A DNA stretch of 54,128 nucleotides from Acidobacteriota bacterium (lineage in GTDB: Bacteria > Acidobacteriota > Holophagae > Thermotomaculales > Thermotomaculaceae). Under the pieces are notes generated by a model, which saw only the letters and a program-made list of their open reading frames with translations, was not told the origin of the DNA and did no database searches. A program made the position numbers and the translations under genes. Positions 44,955 to 53,353 of the stretch are shown piece after piece. Each line of letters starts with the position of its first letter. The first letter of the stretch is position 1. The stretch covers positions 1 to 54,128 of the forward strand of contig JAADJC010000019.1 of assembly GCA_013151025.1 (NCBI GenBank), in the 5' to 3' direction.

Positions 44955-45084
44955 TCTGACCTTTGTGCCCTGGTGCCTTTGTGTTAAGTTCCCTTCCTTT
45001 CTCTTTCTACCCTGCGGCCCCTGCGTACTCTGCGGTGAGTGTCCCTCTTTCCCTCCGGGCTCAACCTCAATCTTGCCTTTCACT
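44955..45084. repeat. 130-bp dispersed repeat, copy B
   Basis: The near-identical partner of copy A, in the same orientation. Its right end contains the stop and last few codons of the minus-strand gene 45067-46161. A further hairpin GCACCGC-TTT-GCGGTGC lies just beyond (45091-45107), inside that gene. Confidence 0.85.
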
Positions 45085-46161
45085 CAACCTGCACCGCTTT
45101 GCGGTGCCTCTCAACGAATCCCAGGAATAGACGACTCCCCCCGCCACAGCGTAAGGCTGCCCTTCCGGAATGGTGAAGAAATGAACTTTCCCCGCTTCTT
45201 TTGTGACAATAATGTCTTTTTCGTGGAAATCCAGTACCAGCGTGCCTGAATCGTAACGCAATGTGAAACGGAATTTTCCCAGTGTTTTGATGGAGAACGA
45301 TAAGTCACTTCTCACCGGTTTCTTCCCCGGGGCTATGACGGATATCTCCGCCTTCATTTTACCGACTTTCCATGCACTCATAAGCGACAGAGGGCCGTCG
45401 TCTTTCAGCCGAAGTTCCACAATACTATCTGAAGTGTCATTCCAGAAACGAACATGTTGTCGAATCAGGACTTTGTCATTCTTGTTCTTTGGGATACCGA
45501 TCGATGTTTTCGACAATGGGTCCACGGAATACCCGGTTCTGTTCTGAAGACGTATTTGAATTGCCTTCCCTTCCAGCCAGATGTCCGCCACACTTGAATG
45601 TTGAAGCGGTACGGTGAGCCTGTTTTCCAGAGAAGCTTTTGCCGCAATTACCAGAACTTCCCCTTCCTGAAATACAACCCAGTCCCCCGAAGACCAGAGA
45701 CTGTTCATCCCTCCAAATTTAAGACTTCCCTCCGTTGACCGAAACGCTCCCGGAAACGGACGTTTAAGCCCCGAGTGAGTATTCATAAGGATGGGAACTT
45801 CCGCAGGAATAAGCAAAAGGCCCGGTTCAATTAACGACAGATGGACCGGTTCCTGAATCAGGGAAAGAAGAGGCGACAGTTTAGAAATCTTTACTTCATG
45901 TCGTTGAAATGTTTCATCCAGCCGGATAAGGGTATCCGCTTTCAGGAAAACCAGACCGACACTGTCTGCTATGTCAACCGCCAGTACATTGCTCTCCCGG
46001 AACAGTATTTCCCCATCCAAACCTTCAAGGGAAACATCCTTTCCATCGGCGACCAGAAATACAGGGCGGTTCAGCATCACACCGCCGCAAAGAATGTTTT
46101 TCTCAGCTGCCGCCGGGACCAGGGTCAAAAGAAACAGCAACGCGGTTACCAGTTTTCTCAT
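45067..46161 (-). CDS. Hypothetical secreted protein
   Basis: The 364-residue protein has a signal peptide (MRKLVTALLFLLTLVPAAA) and a beta-rich body of short repeated strands (VFLVADGKDVSLEGLDGEIL, LLLIPAEVPIL). No catalytic motif is visible. ATG 46161 with GGAG upstream is preferred over 46176. The last codons (ending RLSERQD) lie in repeat copy B, so the original C-terminus may be replaced. It overlaps the upstream gene by 59 bp and forms an operon with it and cheR. Confidence 0.65.
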   Translation of the reverse strand: MRKLVTALLFLLTLVPAAAEKNILCGGVMLNRPVFLVADGKDVSLEGLDGEILFRESNVLAVDIADSVGLVFLKADTLIRLDETFQRHEVKISKLSPLLSLIQEPVHLSLIEPGLLLIPAEVPILMNTHSGLKRPFPGAFRSTEGSLKFGGMNSLWSSGDWVVFQEGEVLVIAAKASLENRLTVPLQHSSVADIWLEGKAIQIRLQNRTGYSVDPLSKTSIGIPKNKNDKVLIRQHVRFWNDTSDSIVELRLKDDGPLSLMSAWKVGKMKAEISVIAPGKKPVRSDLSFSIKTLGKFRFTLRYDSGTLVLDFHEKDIIVTKEAGKVHFFTIPEGQPYAVAGGVVYSWDSLRGTAKRCRLSERQD

Positions 46162-47215
46162 TATAAAAAACTCCATTTCCCACTCCCCGTATCAGGGTAT
46201 AATCATAGCCCAACTTTACATCTTTCAGTTTCCTGAAATTTCCGCTAATTGGCTCTATCACAAAAACATTTCCATTTTTACATTGCACAATTATCAACAG
46301 GGTGCCGTCAGCTCTCTCCATAAAAAAGAGGTGACGACGCTTGTCCCCCACAGAAAAAGAGCGGGTAAGCACTTTCCCGCTGCCGGGATCCACAATTCTC
46401 AATCTGACCTTGTTCCGCCCCATAAATGCGGACAAAATTGATGCTTTTACATATTCATACACCAGTCTGCCCTGTGGATCCACACCGGGGTTTTTCAGAA
46501 TTCCACCAAATTCCCTGTCCATAAGAAGGCGCCCGTCTACGTTGGAAAATGAAAACACCCTTGTCCTGAAAGAACTCAGCTCTCCCTGGGTGACTTTGAA
46601 CAAAACCAGATTTACAAAACGGCTTCCAGCAAACATGTAAGTGTCAATCCGGTCTTCATCCGGGACAGCCACCATTTCCTTCCAGTCCCCTGAAACCTGC
46701 TTTTTAAAACACCCTGAGCCCAGAAGCCACAAGGATTCTTTCTGCGATGCCAATTTCGGAATGGGCATCTCCAATCCGGCATCCGCTGTGAACTGCAACT
46801 GCCAGGAATAGGGCAACAGCGTTTCCAAATGAGTTTCCAAGTTTACAACCAGAAAACCGGAACGGACAGGAAGGTAAACGCGTCCGTCATGAACCATTTC
46901 CTGAATCGATTTCGCTGAAGATGGAACCGGCAGAAGGCAGTCGGTAACTTTCAATCGCCAGTCGGAATCAGAACATGTAATTTCATCTTTACTGAAACGA
47001 AAAATTGAATCCTCACAGGCAAAATAATAACCGGGAACCATTTCTCGCCATTTCTCAACCCTGAAGACCCTGGAACCTTTCCATACATCAGCGAGCTTTG
47101 CATCATACAGATAATCGCAATTTTCCCCTCTCAGAATAATGGATGATCCCGCCTGCAGGGACAGTCCCGTGGCCAGGTAAGTCATCAGGGAAAAAATGAT
47201 AAAAATCTGTTTCAT
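46103..47215 (-). CDS. Hypothetical secreted beta-rich protein
   Basis: The 370-residue protein has a signal peptide (residues 1-22, ending LQA) and beta-strand repeats suggesting a propeller (RVYLPVRSGFLVVNLET, ESLWLLGSGCFKKQ, LLIIVQCKNGNVFVIEPI). I do not recognise a family. ATG 47215 has GGGAG upstream; an earlier frame begins inside cheR. It lies between cheR and another secreted unknown. Confidence 0.65.
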   Translation of the reverse strand: MKQIFIIFSLMTYLATGLSLQAGSSIILRGENCDYLYDAKLADVWKGSRVFRVEKWREMVPGYYFACEDSIFRFSKDEITCSDSDWRLKVTDCLLPVPSSAKSIQEMVHDGRVYLPVRSGFLVVNLETHLETLLPYSWQLQFTADAGLEMPIPKLASQKESLWLLGSGCFKKQVSGDWKEMVAVPDEDRIDTYMFAGSRFVNLVLFKVTQGELSSFRTRVFSFSNVDGRLLMDREFGGILKNPGVDPQGRLVYEYVKASILSAFMGRNKVRLRIVDPGSGKVLTRSFSVGDKRRHLFFMERADGTLLIIVQCKNGNVFVIEPISGNFRKLKDVKLGYDYTLIRGVGNGVFYNEKTGNRVAVSFDPGPGGS

Positions 47216-47262
47216 GGAACAACTCCCGGGAAAACTGCATGATCTCCGTACCGCCCGCATCA

Positions 47263-48159
47263 TCAATGCCGGATTCTACGGTGCATACTCCCCTTTGAAG
47301 ATGCCATCCGATAACAAACCGGTCGCTTGTTGTAGTATACCAGCGAAAAACGGGAAGACATCATCAATGCATTCTCGGAGTATCCCACAAAAAGAAACCC
47401 ATTGGGATTCAAAACCCGGCTCAAATCCTCCAAGGCCTTCCTGCGGGAAGCCTCCGCGAAATAAATCAATACATTCCGGCAGAACACAATGTCCATTTTA
47501 CCAAAACTGAGATATCGCGTACCGTTTGCCAGATTGAAAAATCGGAATGTTATCATATCCCGAACTTCCCGATTCACACGAAACCCATCTCCATGGGGTG
47601 TCATGTATCGTTCTCTCAATTCGACAGGAAGGCGCTGCGCAGCCCGGGCCGTGTAAATACCTCTTTCTGCGGCATTCATCACGCTCCTGTTGATGTCTGA
47701 TGCCGTAATCTCAATCCGCAAATCTGACGGAAACGACGACCTTCCTTCCAGAACCAGCATTGCCAGTGTATATGGTTCTTCACCGGTAGCACATCCGGCA
47801 CTCCATATCTTCAATGTTCTATTTCCCGATGAAAACTTGTTTTCCACCACTTCAGGGAGTACCAGATTCCGAAATGTCTGCATCTGAGGCGCATTTCGAT
47901 AAAAAGAGGTTTCCGTAGTTGTAACGGTATTAAAGATTTCCTGTATCTCGGTTTCGTCTCCGCCGGATTGTTGAATTTCCATGAAATATTGAGAAAATGA
48001 TCGGGAACCAAGCTCCTTTAAGCGTGTACCCAGCTTATGTTCAAGGTAAAACTTCTTGGAATCTTCAAAATACATCCCGCAACGGCGGTATATGTAGTCT
48101 CTTAAAATTCTGAATTCCTCATCTGTAAGCCCGGGAGCCCCCGCAATACTAAAGTTCAT
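47263..48159 (-). CDS. cheR: CheR-type protein-glutamate methyltransferase
   Basis: CheR methylates chemoreceptors with SAM. The 298-residue protein has the N-terminal helical domain (LTDEEFRILRDYIYRRCGMY) and the methyltransferase domain with WSAGCATGEEPYTLAML, CRNVLIYF and the GFLFVGYSENA end. No other chemotaxis gene is in the window, so the receptor is unknown. A TATAAT box lies six bases before ATG 48159 on its strand, so the transcript may start at or next to the ATG. Confidence 0.92.
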   Translation of the reverse strand: MNFSIAGAPGLTDEEFRILRDYIYRRCGMYFEDSKKFYLEHKLGTRLKELGSRSFSQYFMEIQQSGGDETEIQEIFNTVTTTETSFYRNAPQMQTFRNLVLPEVVENKFSSGNRTLKIWSAGCATGEEPYTLAMLVLEGRSSFPSDLRIEITASDINRSVMNAAERGIYTARAAQRLPVELRERYMTPHGDGFRVNREVRDMITFRFFNLANGTRYLSFGKMDIVFCRNVLIYFAEASRRKALEDLSRVLNPNGFLFVGYSENALMMSSRFSLVYYNKRPVCYRMASSKGSMHRRIRH

Positions 48160-48165
48160 GTGCGG

Positions 48166-48171
48166 ATTATA
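48166..48171 (-). promoter_or_regulatory. -10 box six bases before the cheR start
   Basis: A perfect TATAAT on the minus strand is separated by only six bases from the cheR ATG. A poor -35 (TTCTTG, 16-base spacer) is present. The geometry predicts a leaderless or near-leaderless cheR message. Confidence 0.5.
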
Positions 48172-48299
48172 ACTGAAAGAATCCCAACAAGAAACCATAA
48201 AATTACACATTTAAAAAGATTACAGTTTCACTGTCCCTTTTTTAAACATTATTGCCAAATAGACCTGCTTACTGTTTAACTCCCAGGTACTGAACGTGG

Positions 48300-48305
48300 T
48301 ATAAT
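48300..48305 (+). promoter_or_regulatory. -10 box of the ferritin-like gene
   Basis: TATAAT lies 30 bases before the ATG of the ferritin-like gene, with a weak -35 TTAACT 18 bases upstream. A CGGAG ribosome site at 48325-48329 falls in the leader. Confidence 0.5.
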
Positions 48306-48335
48306 TACTTGATTAGAAAATAGACGGAGTAATAA

Positions 48336-48827
48336 ATGGCTAACATTATGACAGTTCTGAATATGCTTGAAGAAATAGAAATTTCAATGAAAAATCTGTA
48401 TCAATGGCTTTCGGAAGAATTTTCGGATGATCTTGAATTGTATCGTTTTTTTCAACGAATGAGCCGCGAAGAAGAGACCCACGCCGGCATGGTCAGATAC
48501 CAGAAACGCCTGATCCGGCAAAACCCGGACAGCTTCGACGAAGTATCAGTCGATCTGTCAGAACTCCGGGAATTTCTGCAGTTTATTTCCTCAATTCCAG
48601 AAAAACAATCTAATCTGACAGCGGAAAAGGCACTGAAACTTGCCATCGAATTGGAAGGGATGGACGAAGAACGGATGTACCGGGACGTGATTGTTGAGAG
48701 CTACCCCGCACTGAAAGAGTTGATCCATAACCTGACCAGGAGTGACGAAGAACATTGTGTTTTTCTAAAAAACTTCGCCCGGCGCTACCTGGATGCGAGC
48801 CCTTCGGCAGAAAACAAGAAACACTGA
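48336..48827 (+). CDS. Ferritin-like diiron-domain protein
   Basis: The 163-residue four-helix protein has the ferritin/rubrerythrin metal-ligand pattern: EEIEISMKNLYQWL, MSREEETHAGMV (E-x-x-H), ALKLAIELEGMDEERMY and LTRSDEEHCVFLKNF (second E-x-x-H). No rubredoxin domain is present. It may store or sense iron or oxygen species; the exact role is not clear. It is a single gene with its own promoter. Confidence 0.75.
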   Translation: MANIMTVLNMLEEIEISMKNLYQWLSEEFSDDLELYRFFQRMSREEETHAGMVRYQKRLIRQNPDSFDEVSVDLSELREFLQFISSIPEKQSNLTAEKALKLAIELEGMDEERMYRDVIVESYPALKELIHNLTRSDEEHCVFLKNFARRYLDASPSAENKKH

Positions 48828-48877
48828 GTAATTGGTTACTTTTAAGATGAGAGGGTAAACTGAAAACAACAACCGAC

Positions 48878-50389
48878 TTGAAAGAAAAACTTTCCGCTCC
48901 CCATTTCTGGGCCTTTACGACTTACTTCACGGAGGGGTTCCCTTTTACCCTCTTCCGAACGGTTTCTTCCGTCTTTTTCAGAGATATGGGTGTTTCACTG
49001 GAGGGTGTGGGCCTGACATCTCTGTTGGGAATTCCATGGATTGTCAAATTTCTGTGGAGCCCCGCACTGGATCGCTACGCCACAAAACGAAAGTGGATAC
49101 TGGCCATGCAGGGAATTCTTGTTGTCACTATGGTGATAACTGCCATAATGGCTTCCACTCAGTTGGCTGTTCCCGCAATTGCGGCTCTCTTCCTCACAGG
49201 CGCATTTTTCTCCGCTACCCACGACATCGCCATTGATGGATATTACATGGAAGCACTGGATAGTGACGGACAGGCCAAATTCGTCGGGTACCGGGTTATG
49301 GCCTATCGAATCGCAATGATGACGGGAACCGGCGTTGTTGTGACGTTGGGAACCACGCTGAACTGGACAGTTGCGTTTTCCTGTGGTGCCGCCGTTTTCG
49401 GCCTCTTCTTCTTGTACCATGTCTTTTTTTTACCGGAGCCACAAGTGGAAACCCATTCCTTTGGCCGGCTCTTTCAGATAATTCTCCAACTGAAAACATT
49501 GGTCGTTGGCGCTGGGATTGCCCTGATTGTTATTGTCACAAAGTGGGTTGTTCATACTGTCTTCGTTCAACAGCTTGCCGCCCGAATTCCAATCCTTCAC
49601 AAACTGGGTTTCGCGCAGTGGGCGGGAATTTTGCTCCTGTCCGGGCTGGTGATCCTGGCCCTGTTCCGACGTTCCATCCGCAGAAAACTGGAAAAATCCC
49701 GGGATTCCAACTATGCGGCTGCATTTCTCACCTTCATTGACCGGGATCATACCGGAATCATGCTGACATTCATCATCACCCTCAGAGCCGGGGAATGGAT
49801 GCTCACAACCATGGTTGCCCCATTCATGGTTGATGTTGGAATCAAGGTTCACTATGGGTGGATTACCGCCGCAGTTGGGCTTCCTTCATCAATTATCGGT
49901 GCAATGCTGGGGGGCTGGCTGATTTCACGATACACCTTGAAACGGACAATCTGGCCTTTGATTGTCATTCAAAATTGTACAAATATTCTTTATATGTTTC
50001 TCGCATTTCATCTTCAGTCCTTCGTTCAGATGAACACCGGATCCGCCCACCCCGCTGCAATCGGTGGCTTCAACCTGTTTCTCGTGGCATCCGTCCATGG
50101 ATTCGAGCAATTCTCCGGTGGACTGGGAACAGCGGTATTGATGACCTATCTGATGAGAATCTGCCTCAAGGAGCACAAGGCGGCACATTATGCCATCGGT
50201 TCCGGGTTAATGAGCCTCAGTGGCCTGTTCACCGGCATGTCCAGCGGATTTCTCGCCGAGTGGCTGGGTTACGGCTGGATGTTCGGCATGAGTTTCATTG
50301 TAGCTATCCCCGCCATGATGGTCATCCCCTTCCTCCCGAACATGGACGCGCCAGCTCAGCCGCAGCCAGTGGATGGTGGATGGTCCTGA
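48878..50389 (+). CDS. AmpG-like major facilitator transporter
   Basis: The 503-residue protein has about twelve membrane segments and the opening of the PAT/AmpG transporters (FTTYFTEGFPFTLFRTVSSV, FRDMGVSLEGVGLTSLLGIP, PALDRYATKRKW). AmpG imports muropeptides; other PAT members move acetyl-CoA or siderophores. An amidase further right fits a murein-recycling guess, but the genes are not linked. The start is unclear. TTG 48878 lacks a ribosome site; an in-frame CTG at 48860 has GAGGG four bases before it. The C-terminal tail (QPVDGGWS) is unconserved. Confidence 0.78.
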   Translation: MKEKLSAPHFWAFTTYFTEGFPFTLFRTVSSVFFRDMGVSLEGVGLTSLLGIPWIVKFLWSPALDRYATKRKWILAMQGILVVTMVITAIMASTQLAVPAIAALFLTGAFFSATHDIAIDGYYMEALDSDGQAKFVGYRVMAYRIAMMTGTGVVVTLGTTLNWTVAFSCGAAVFGLFFLYHVFFLPEPQVETHSFGRLFQIILQLKTLVVGAGIALIVIVTKWVVHTVFVQQLAARIPILHKLGFAQWAGILLLSGLVILALFRRSIRRKLEKSRDSNYAAAFLTFIDRDHTGIMLTFIITLRAGEWMLTTMVAPFMVDVGIKVHYGWITAAVGLPSSIIGAMLGGWLISRYTLKRTIWPLIVIQNCTNILYMFLAFHLQSFVQMNTGSAHPAAIGGFNLFLVASVHGFEQFSGGLGTAVLMTYLMRICLKEHKAAHYAIGSGLMSLSGLFTGMSSGFLAEWLGYGWMFGMSFIVAIPAMMVIPFLPNMDAPAQPQPVDGGWS

Positions 50390-50459
50390 AAGGGACAAGA
50401 GAAAGGATTGGCCTTCCCTGTCTTCTTGTCACCATTCACGGCAGCAAAGCTCCCTCTAC

Positions 50460-50741
50460 TCAGACACCCCCATAGAACTGGATCAGGGCCTGAACAAACG
50501 CACGGGCGTATTTTTCACGAAATTTCGGATCCCGGACGTTTGTGGCGTCTCCTTTATTTTTCAGATTTGCCACTTCGATAAGGCAGCGAAGGGGCATTTC
50601 CGTATATCTCACCACCGCCGGGACAAAGGGCCTGGAACGCCGGGAACGGAAAATATAGGATCGAATTGCTTTTTCCTTATGGGTGGGAATCCCCTTTGCC
50701 TTCAGCTGGCGAATCAATACTCGAGCAAATTTACGGGACAT
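50460..50741 (-). pseudogene. C-terminal part of N-acetylmuramoyl-L-alanine amidase, out of frame
   Basis: The 93-residue frame carries the end of an Amidase_3 domain: SRRSRPFVPAVVRYTEMPLR and IEVANLKNKGDA, which has the conserved catalytic glutamate. The N-terminal remainder is in the frame from 52267 and overlaps this one by 28 bases. No ribosome site precedes the ATG at 50741. One extra G in the GGG run at about 50742-50744 would join both into a protein of about 600 residues. Confidence 0.75.
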
Positions 50742-52267
50742 CCCTCAGCCACCTGTACATCTTTCCGGCGGTAGCTGTACTTCGGATGCGACCGGTATTC
50801 CAGGTAGGGTTTGTACCTTTTGCTTTTCATCATGACGCTGGACTTGAACAGGTTCCGTGCTGCAGATGGGATATACACCATGGATCCATTAACCTTGTGA
50901 TAGAGGGCATCAGCATGAAAACTGACAAAGACAATATTGGTACCTGGAACTCCTGTTTTCTTCAGCCGCTCGTACTGGTAATTTGCAAGATACCAACGAA
51001 GATGCACACCGACAGATGTGACATATTTTGAGTTTAGCGGAAACATGGGCGTCGTACGAAGATATTCATCCCGATCCATTTTCAGATTTTTTTTCTCAAT
51101 GGGGGTATAGCGTCCGCTCTTGTCAAAAGTTGTGGGAATTACGTGGCCATTTGTCTCTGTTTCAATGATTCGCTTGATCCGACATGCAATATCGTACATG
51201 TAGTCGTCTTCCCACGCATGGTTATAGTGGGCTCCGCTGTCCCTTCCACCGTGGCCAGAATCCAGAATCAGGTAAATCCCGTTCAGACGAGCAGACTTCC
51301 CGATACGGGTTTCCTCTGCCGCCTTTTCCGTCTCCTGCAACTCTTCCTGGTATTCTTTGAATTTCTCTGAAGTGCGGGGAAGAAATTCGGGAAGCATATA
51401 TTCTATCGGGATTTTCACCGGGTATCCGACTTTCATATCTGTGACATCCCGGATTCCGTTTCGTTTCACAATAACCCGAACCAGTTCATGGACTGAATCA
51501 GCGTCCAGACGCCCGGTGAACCTCACCACTACGGAAGAGTACAGTGCCTCTCCCTTTGCCAGCCGATACACTGCATACTCTCCCTTCCTGTCTTTTCCGT
51601 ACTTCAGATGGAAGCGTTTTGCCGCCGGGCTCAATTCCAGCAATTTTGGATTCGTCGACAAAGAGGGAACAGAGTTTACTTTCGGCTCGGAAACTGAGGG
51701 TGTGGCTTTGGGTTCATGTGTCGGTTTCACTGAGGGCGGCTTTGAGGTAACAGGCATGGGAGGTAAAAAGGCCGGTAACAGCAACCGTCTTGGTACCGAT
51801 ATCCATGCTCCCAGTTTCAGAGTTGAGGATTTTATCCGGTTTGCTTTCATAATGGCCCGGTATCTGGTTCCATTCCCGGTGAACCATTCAGCAAGCCGCC
51901 AGAATGTTTCTGCCCCTTTGTAACTTACCCTGTGGTGGTAAGCGCCTTTTCTGAAGGAGTCCCTTGGAAAAACTTTCTTGATTAGAATTTGCTTAGACCG
52001 GGAATTGAGGTTTCCGTATAAAATTGTGATCTTCTTTGCCGGGAACTTGCGGTGAAGAGCGGTTGCTGCCCGTCTGGTAAGCCAATAAGAAGCATCTGCA
52101 AGGGTAATCTTTCCCTGTACGGCAACCAGTTGCAGACGAATCCCTCTGGATCTGGAAATCAGGGCATAGGCCCGAACGTTCCTGCTCTGCTCAACAAATC
52201 TTGTTGTCGCCGAAGCAAGAACCGGCAACAGCAGAAAAAATATCAGGAGTGATTTTCTTGAAGCCAT
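50714..52267 (-). CDS. N-acetylmuramoyl-L-alanine amidase (Amidase_3), N-terminal and main part, frameshifted
   Basis: This frame encodes a signal peptide (1-20), two LysM-like or spacer segments (residues 40-300, with FHLKYGKDRKGEYAVYRLAK and a linker rich in Pro, Ser and Thr), and the start of a zinc amidase domain. YLILDSGHGGRDSGA has the first metal histidine, and IVFVSFHADAL the second. The frame then stops after 517 residues in non-family sequence (GCPVNLLEY). The remaining 93 residues, with the catalytic glutamate, lie in the next frame. The enzyme cuts peptidoglycan stems in the periplasm. As read here it would be inactive. Confidence 0.8.
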   Translation of the reverse strand: MASRKSLLIFFLLLPVLASATTRFVEQSRNVRAYALISRSRGIRLQLVAVQGKITLADASYWLTRRAATALHRKFPAKKITILYGNLNSRSKQILIKKVFPRDSFRKGAYHHRVSYKGAETFWRLAEWFTGNGTRYRAIMKANRIKSSTLKLGAWISVPRRLLLPAFLPPMPVTSKPPSVKPTHEPKATPSVSEPKVNSVPSLSTNPKLLELSPAAKRFHLKYGKDRKGEYAVYRLAKGEALYSSVVVRFTGRLDADSVHELVRVIVKRNGIRDVTDMKVGYPVKIPIEYMLPEFLPRTSEKFKEYQEELQETEKAAEETRIGKSARLNGIYLILDSGHGGRDSGAHYNHAWEDDYMYDIACRIKRIIETETNGHVIPTTFDKSGRYTPIEKKNLKMDRDEYLRTTPMFPLNSKYVTSVGVHLRWYLANYQYERLKKTGVPGTNIVFVSFHADALYHKVNGSMVYIPSAARNLFKSSVMMKSKRYKPYLEYRSHPKYSYRRKDVQVAEGCPVNLLEY

Positions 52268-52749
52268 TGATTGATTTCTTTAATCTGTCCGTCCCACTTT
52301 TCTGCGTCCAGACGAAGGGCGGAAAATTGGTTGAACAGCAACTCCAGCATTCTATAAATTTGAGAAAGATGAAAAATACGCTGTTCCATTCTCAGCTCTG
52401 CTTCGCTCAATGGAACAACCGGCATTTTAACGCCCCGGATTTCCATCAGTCTGGAATCCAGAACGAACAGATATTCATCGCCACCTGCTACAAGTCTAAC
52501 CCGCATTCTCGTGGGAAGTTTCCCATTTCTCAGCGCGCTTCTCGCTTCCAGGGAAATTGACGGAGCACCCTTTTTCAGTTCAGTCTGCCGAACATCTCCC
52601 TCCCCTTCCAGCTTCAACTGGTCTTCAACCCGGAAGGAAACATATTCACCTCCCAGCTCAAAGCTTCCATCCCGTATTTCAGACTGAACCAACAGCCAGA
52701 TCAGAAATTCTCTGAAAACAAATTCAGGAATCACAAAGTCAGATATCAT
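52243..52749 (-). CDS. RdgC-like protein, C-terminal part
   Basis: The 168-residue protein resembles the second half of RdgC-like proteins: EFVFREFLIWLLVQSEIRDG, SISLEARSALRNGKLP and DEYLFVLDSRLMEIRGVKMP. ATG 52749 has GAGGAG ten bases upstream and is preferred over 52770. It overlaps the N-terminal-part gene by 11 bp and the amidase start by 25 bp. It may be a true second subunit or the detached half of one gene. Confidence 0.6.
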   Translation of the reverse strand: MISDFVIPEFVFREFLIWLLVQSEIRDGSFELGGEYVSFRVEDQLKLEGEGDVRQTELKKGAPSISLEARSALRNGKLPTRMRVRLVAGGDEYLFVLDSRLMEIRGVKMPVVPLSEAELRMEQRIFHLSQIYRMLELLFNQFSALRLDAEKWDGQIKEINQWLQENHS

Positions 52750-53344
52750 AGAAACAGCTCTCCTCAACATTAGACAAAGTCTGAGTCTTTGCCTCCTCTT
52801 TCAGTGTCAGATAGGCAAAAACAGTGGGATCAATGTGTACTGGAAGAATATCAAAAGTCTTTTCGAACAGAGAGAGAAACAAGCCACTGACCTTGTGACT
52901 GCCCGTGTTGAGATATAAGGTGGAATGAGTCAAGTCAATGACACCTTCGATTATCCGGGGTTCTGTCAATGCCTTTATCAATAATTCCCGGTGCATATCT
53001 TCCTTCAGTTGCTTCAGCTCCTGTTTTCCCTTGGGCGCCACAGCTCCGGAATCCAGAAGCTGATGAACCTTACTGTCCAGAAGCAACCTGGAAACAACCT
53101 TTCGATCAATTCGCATGGCGAGGAATACATTGCTGTCCAGAAAAGTATCTACAACAGTTACCTCGGGATCGTATGAGCGAAACGGTGAAACCCAACCCAC
53201 CGCTTCTTCCACAGCAGCGTTCTCAATGGAACGAAACTGGTATCGCAGCAACCGTTCCACAATCTTTTCCCGGCCTCCCGAAAAAATACCCGGGTTTTCA
53301 ATAAAATACCTTTTTATACCAAGTGAACCCTTCAAGAATCCCAT
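52739..53344 (-). CDS. RdgC-like recombination-associated protein, N-terminal part
   Basis: The 201-residue protein looks like the first part of RdgC: the opening MGFLKGSLGIKRYFIE, EAVGWVSPFRSYDPEVTVVD, the basic KGKQELKQLKEDMHRELLIK and the VIDLTHSTLYLNTGSHKVSG strand. RdgC binds duplex DNA and restrains RecA. Typical RdgC is about 300 residues in one chain; here the rest is in an overlapping frame that begins before the stop. Confidence 0.62.
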   Translation of the reverse strand: MGFLKGSLGIKRYFIENPGIFSGGREKIVERLLRYQFRSIENAAVEEAVGWVSPFRSYDPEVTVVDTFLDSNVFLAMRIDRKVVSRLLLDSKVHQLLDSGAVAPKGKQELKQLKEDMHRELLIKALTEPRIIEGVIDLTHSTLYLNTGSHKVSGLFLSLFEKTFDILPVHIDPTVFAYLTLKEEAKTQTLSNVEESCFYDI

Positions 53345-53353
53345 GGCCCTATT

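Noticed and set aside
44026-45084. Two repeat copies as a CRISPR array
   Set aside because: Only two long copies 929 bases apart with a gene pair between; no short repeat-spacer periodicity.
44026-45084. Insertion sequence with direct-repeat ends
   Set aside because: No transposase gene is present and the repeats are direct, not inverted at their ends. A simple transposon is not supported.
45091-45107. Hairpin GCACCGC-TTT-GCGGTGC as a terminator
   Set aside because: It lies within the coding region of 45067-46161 and no T-run follows on either strand.
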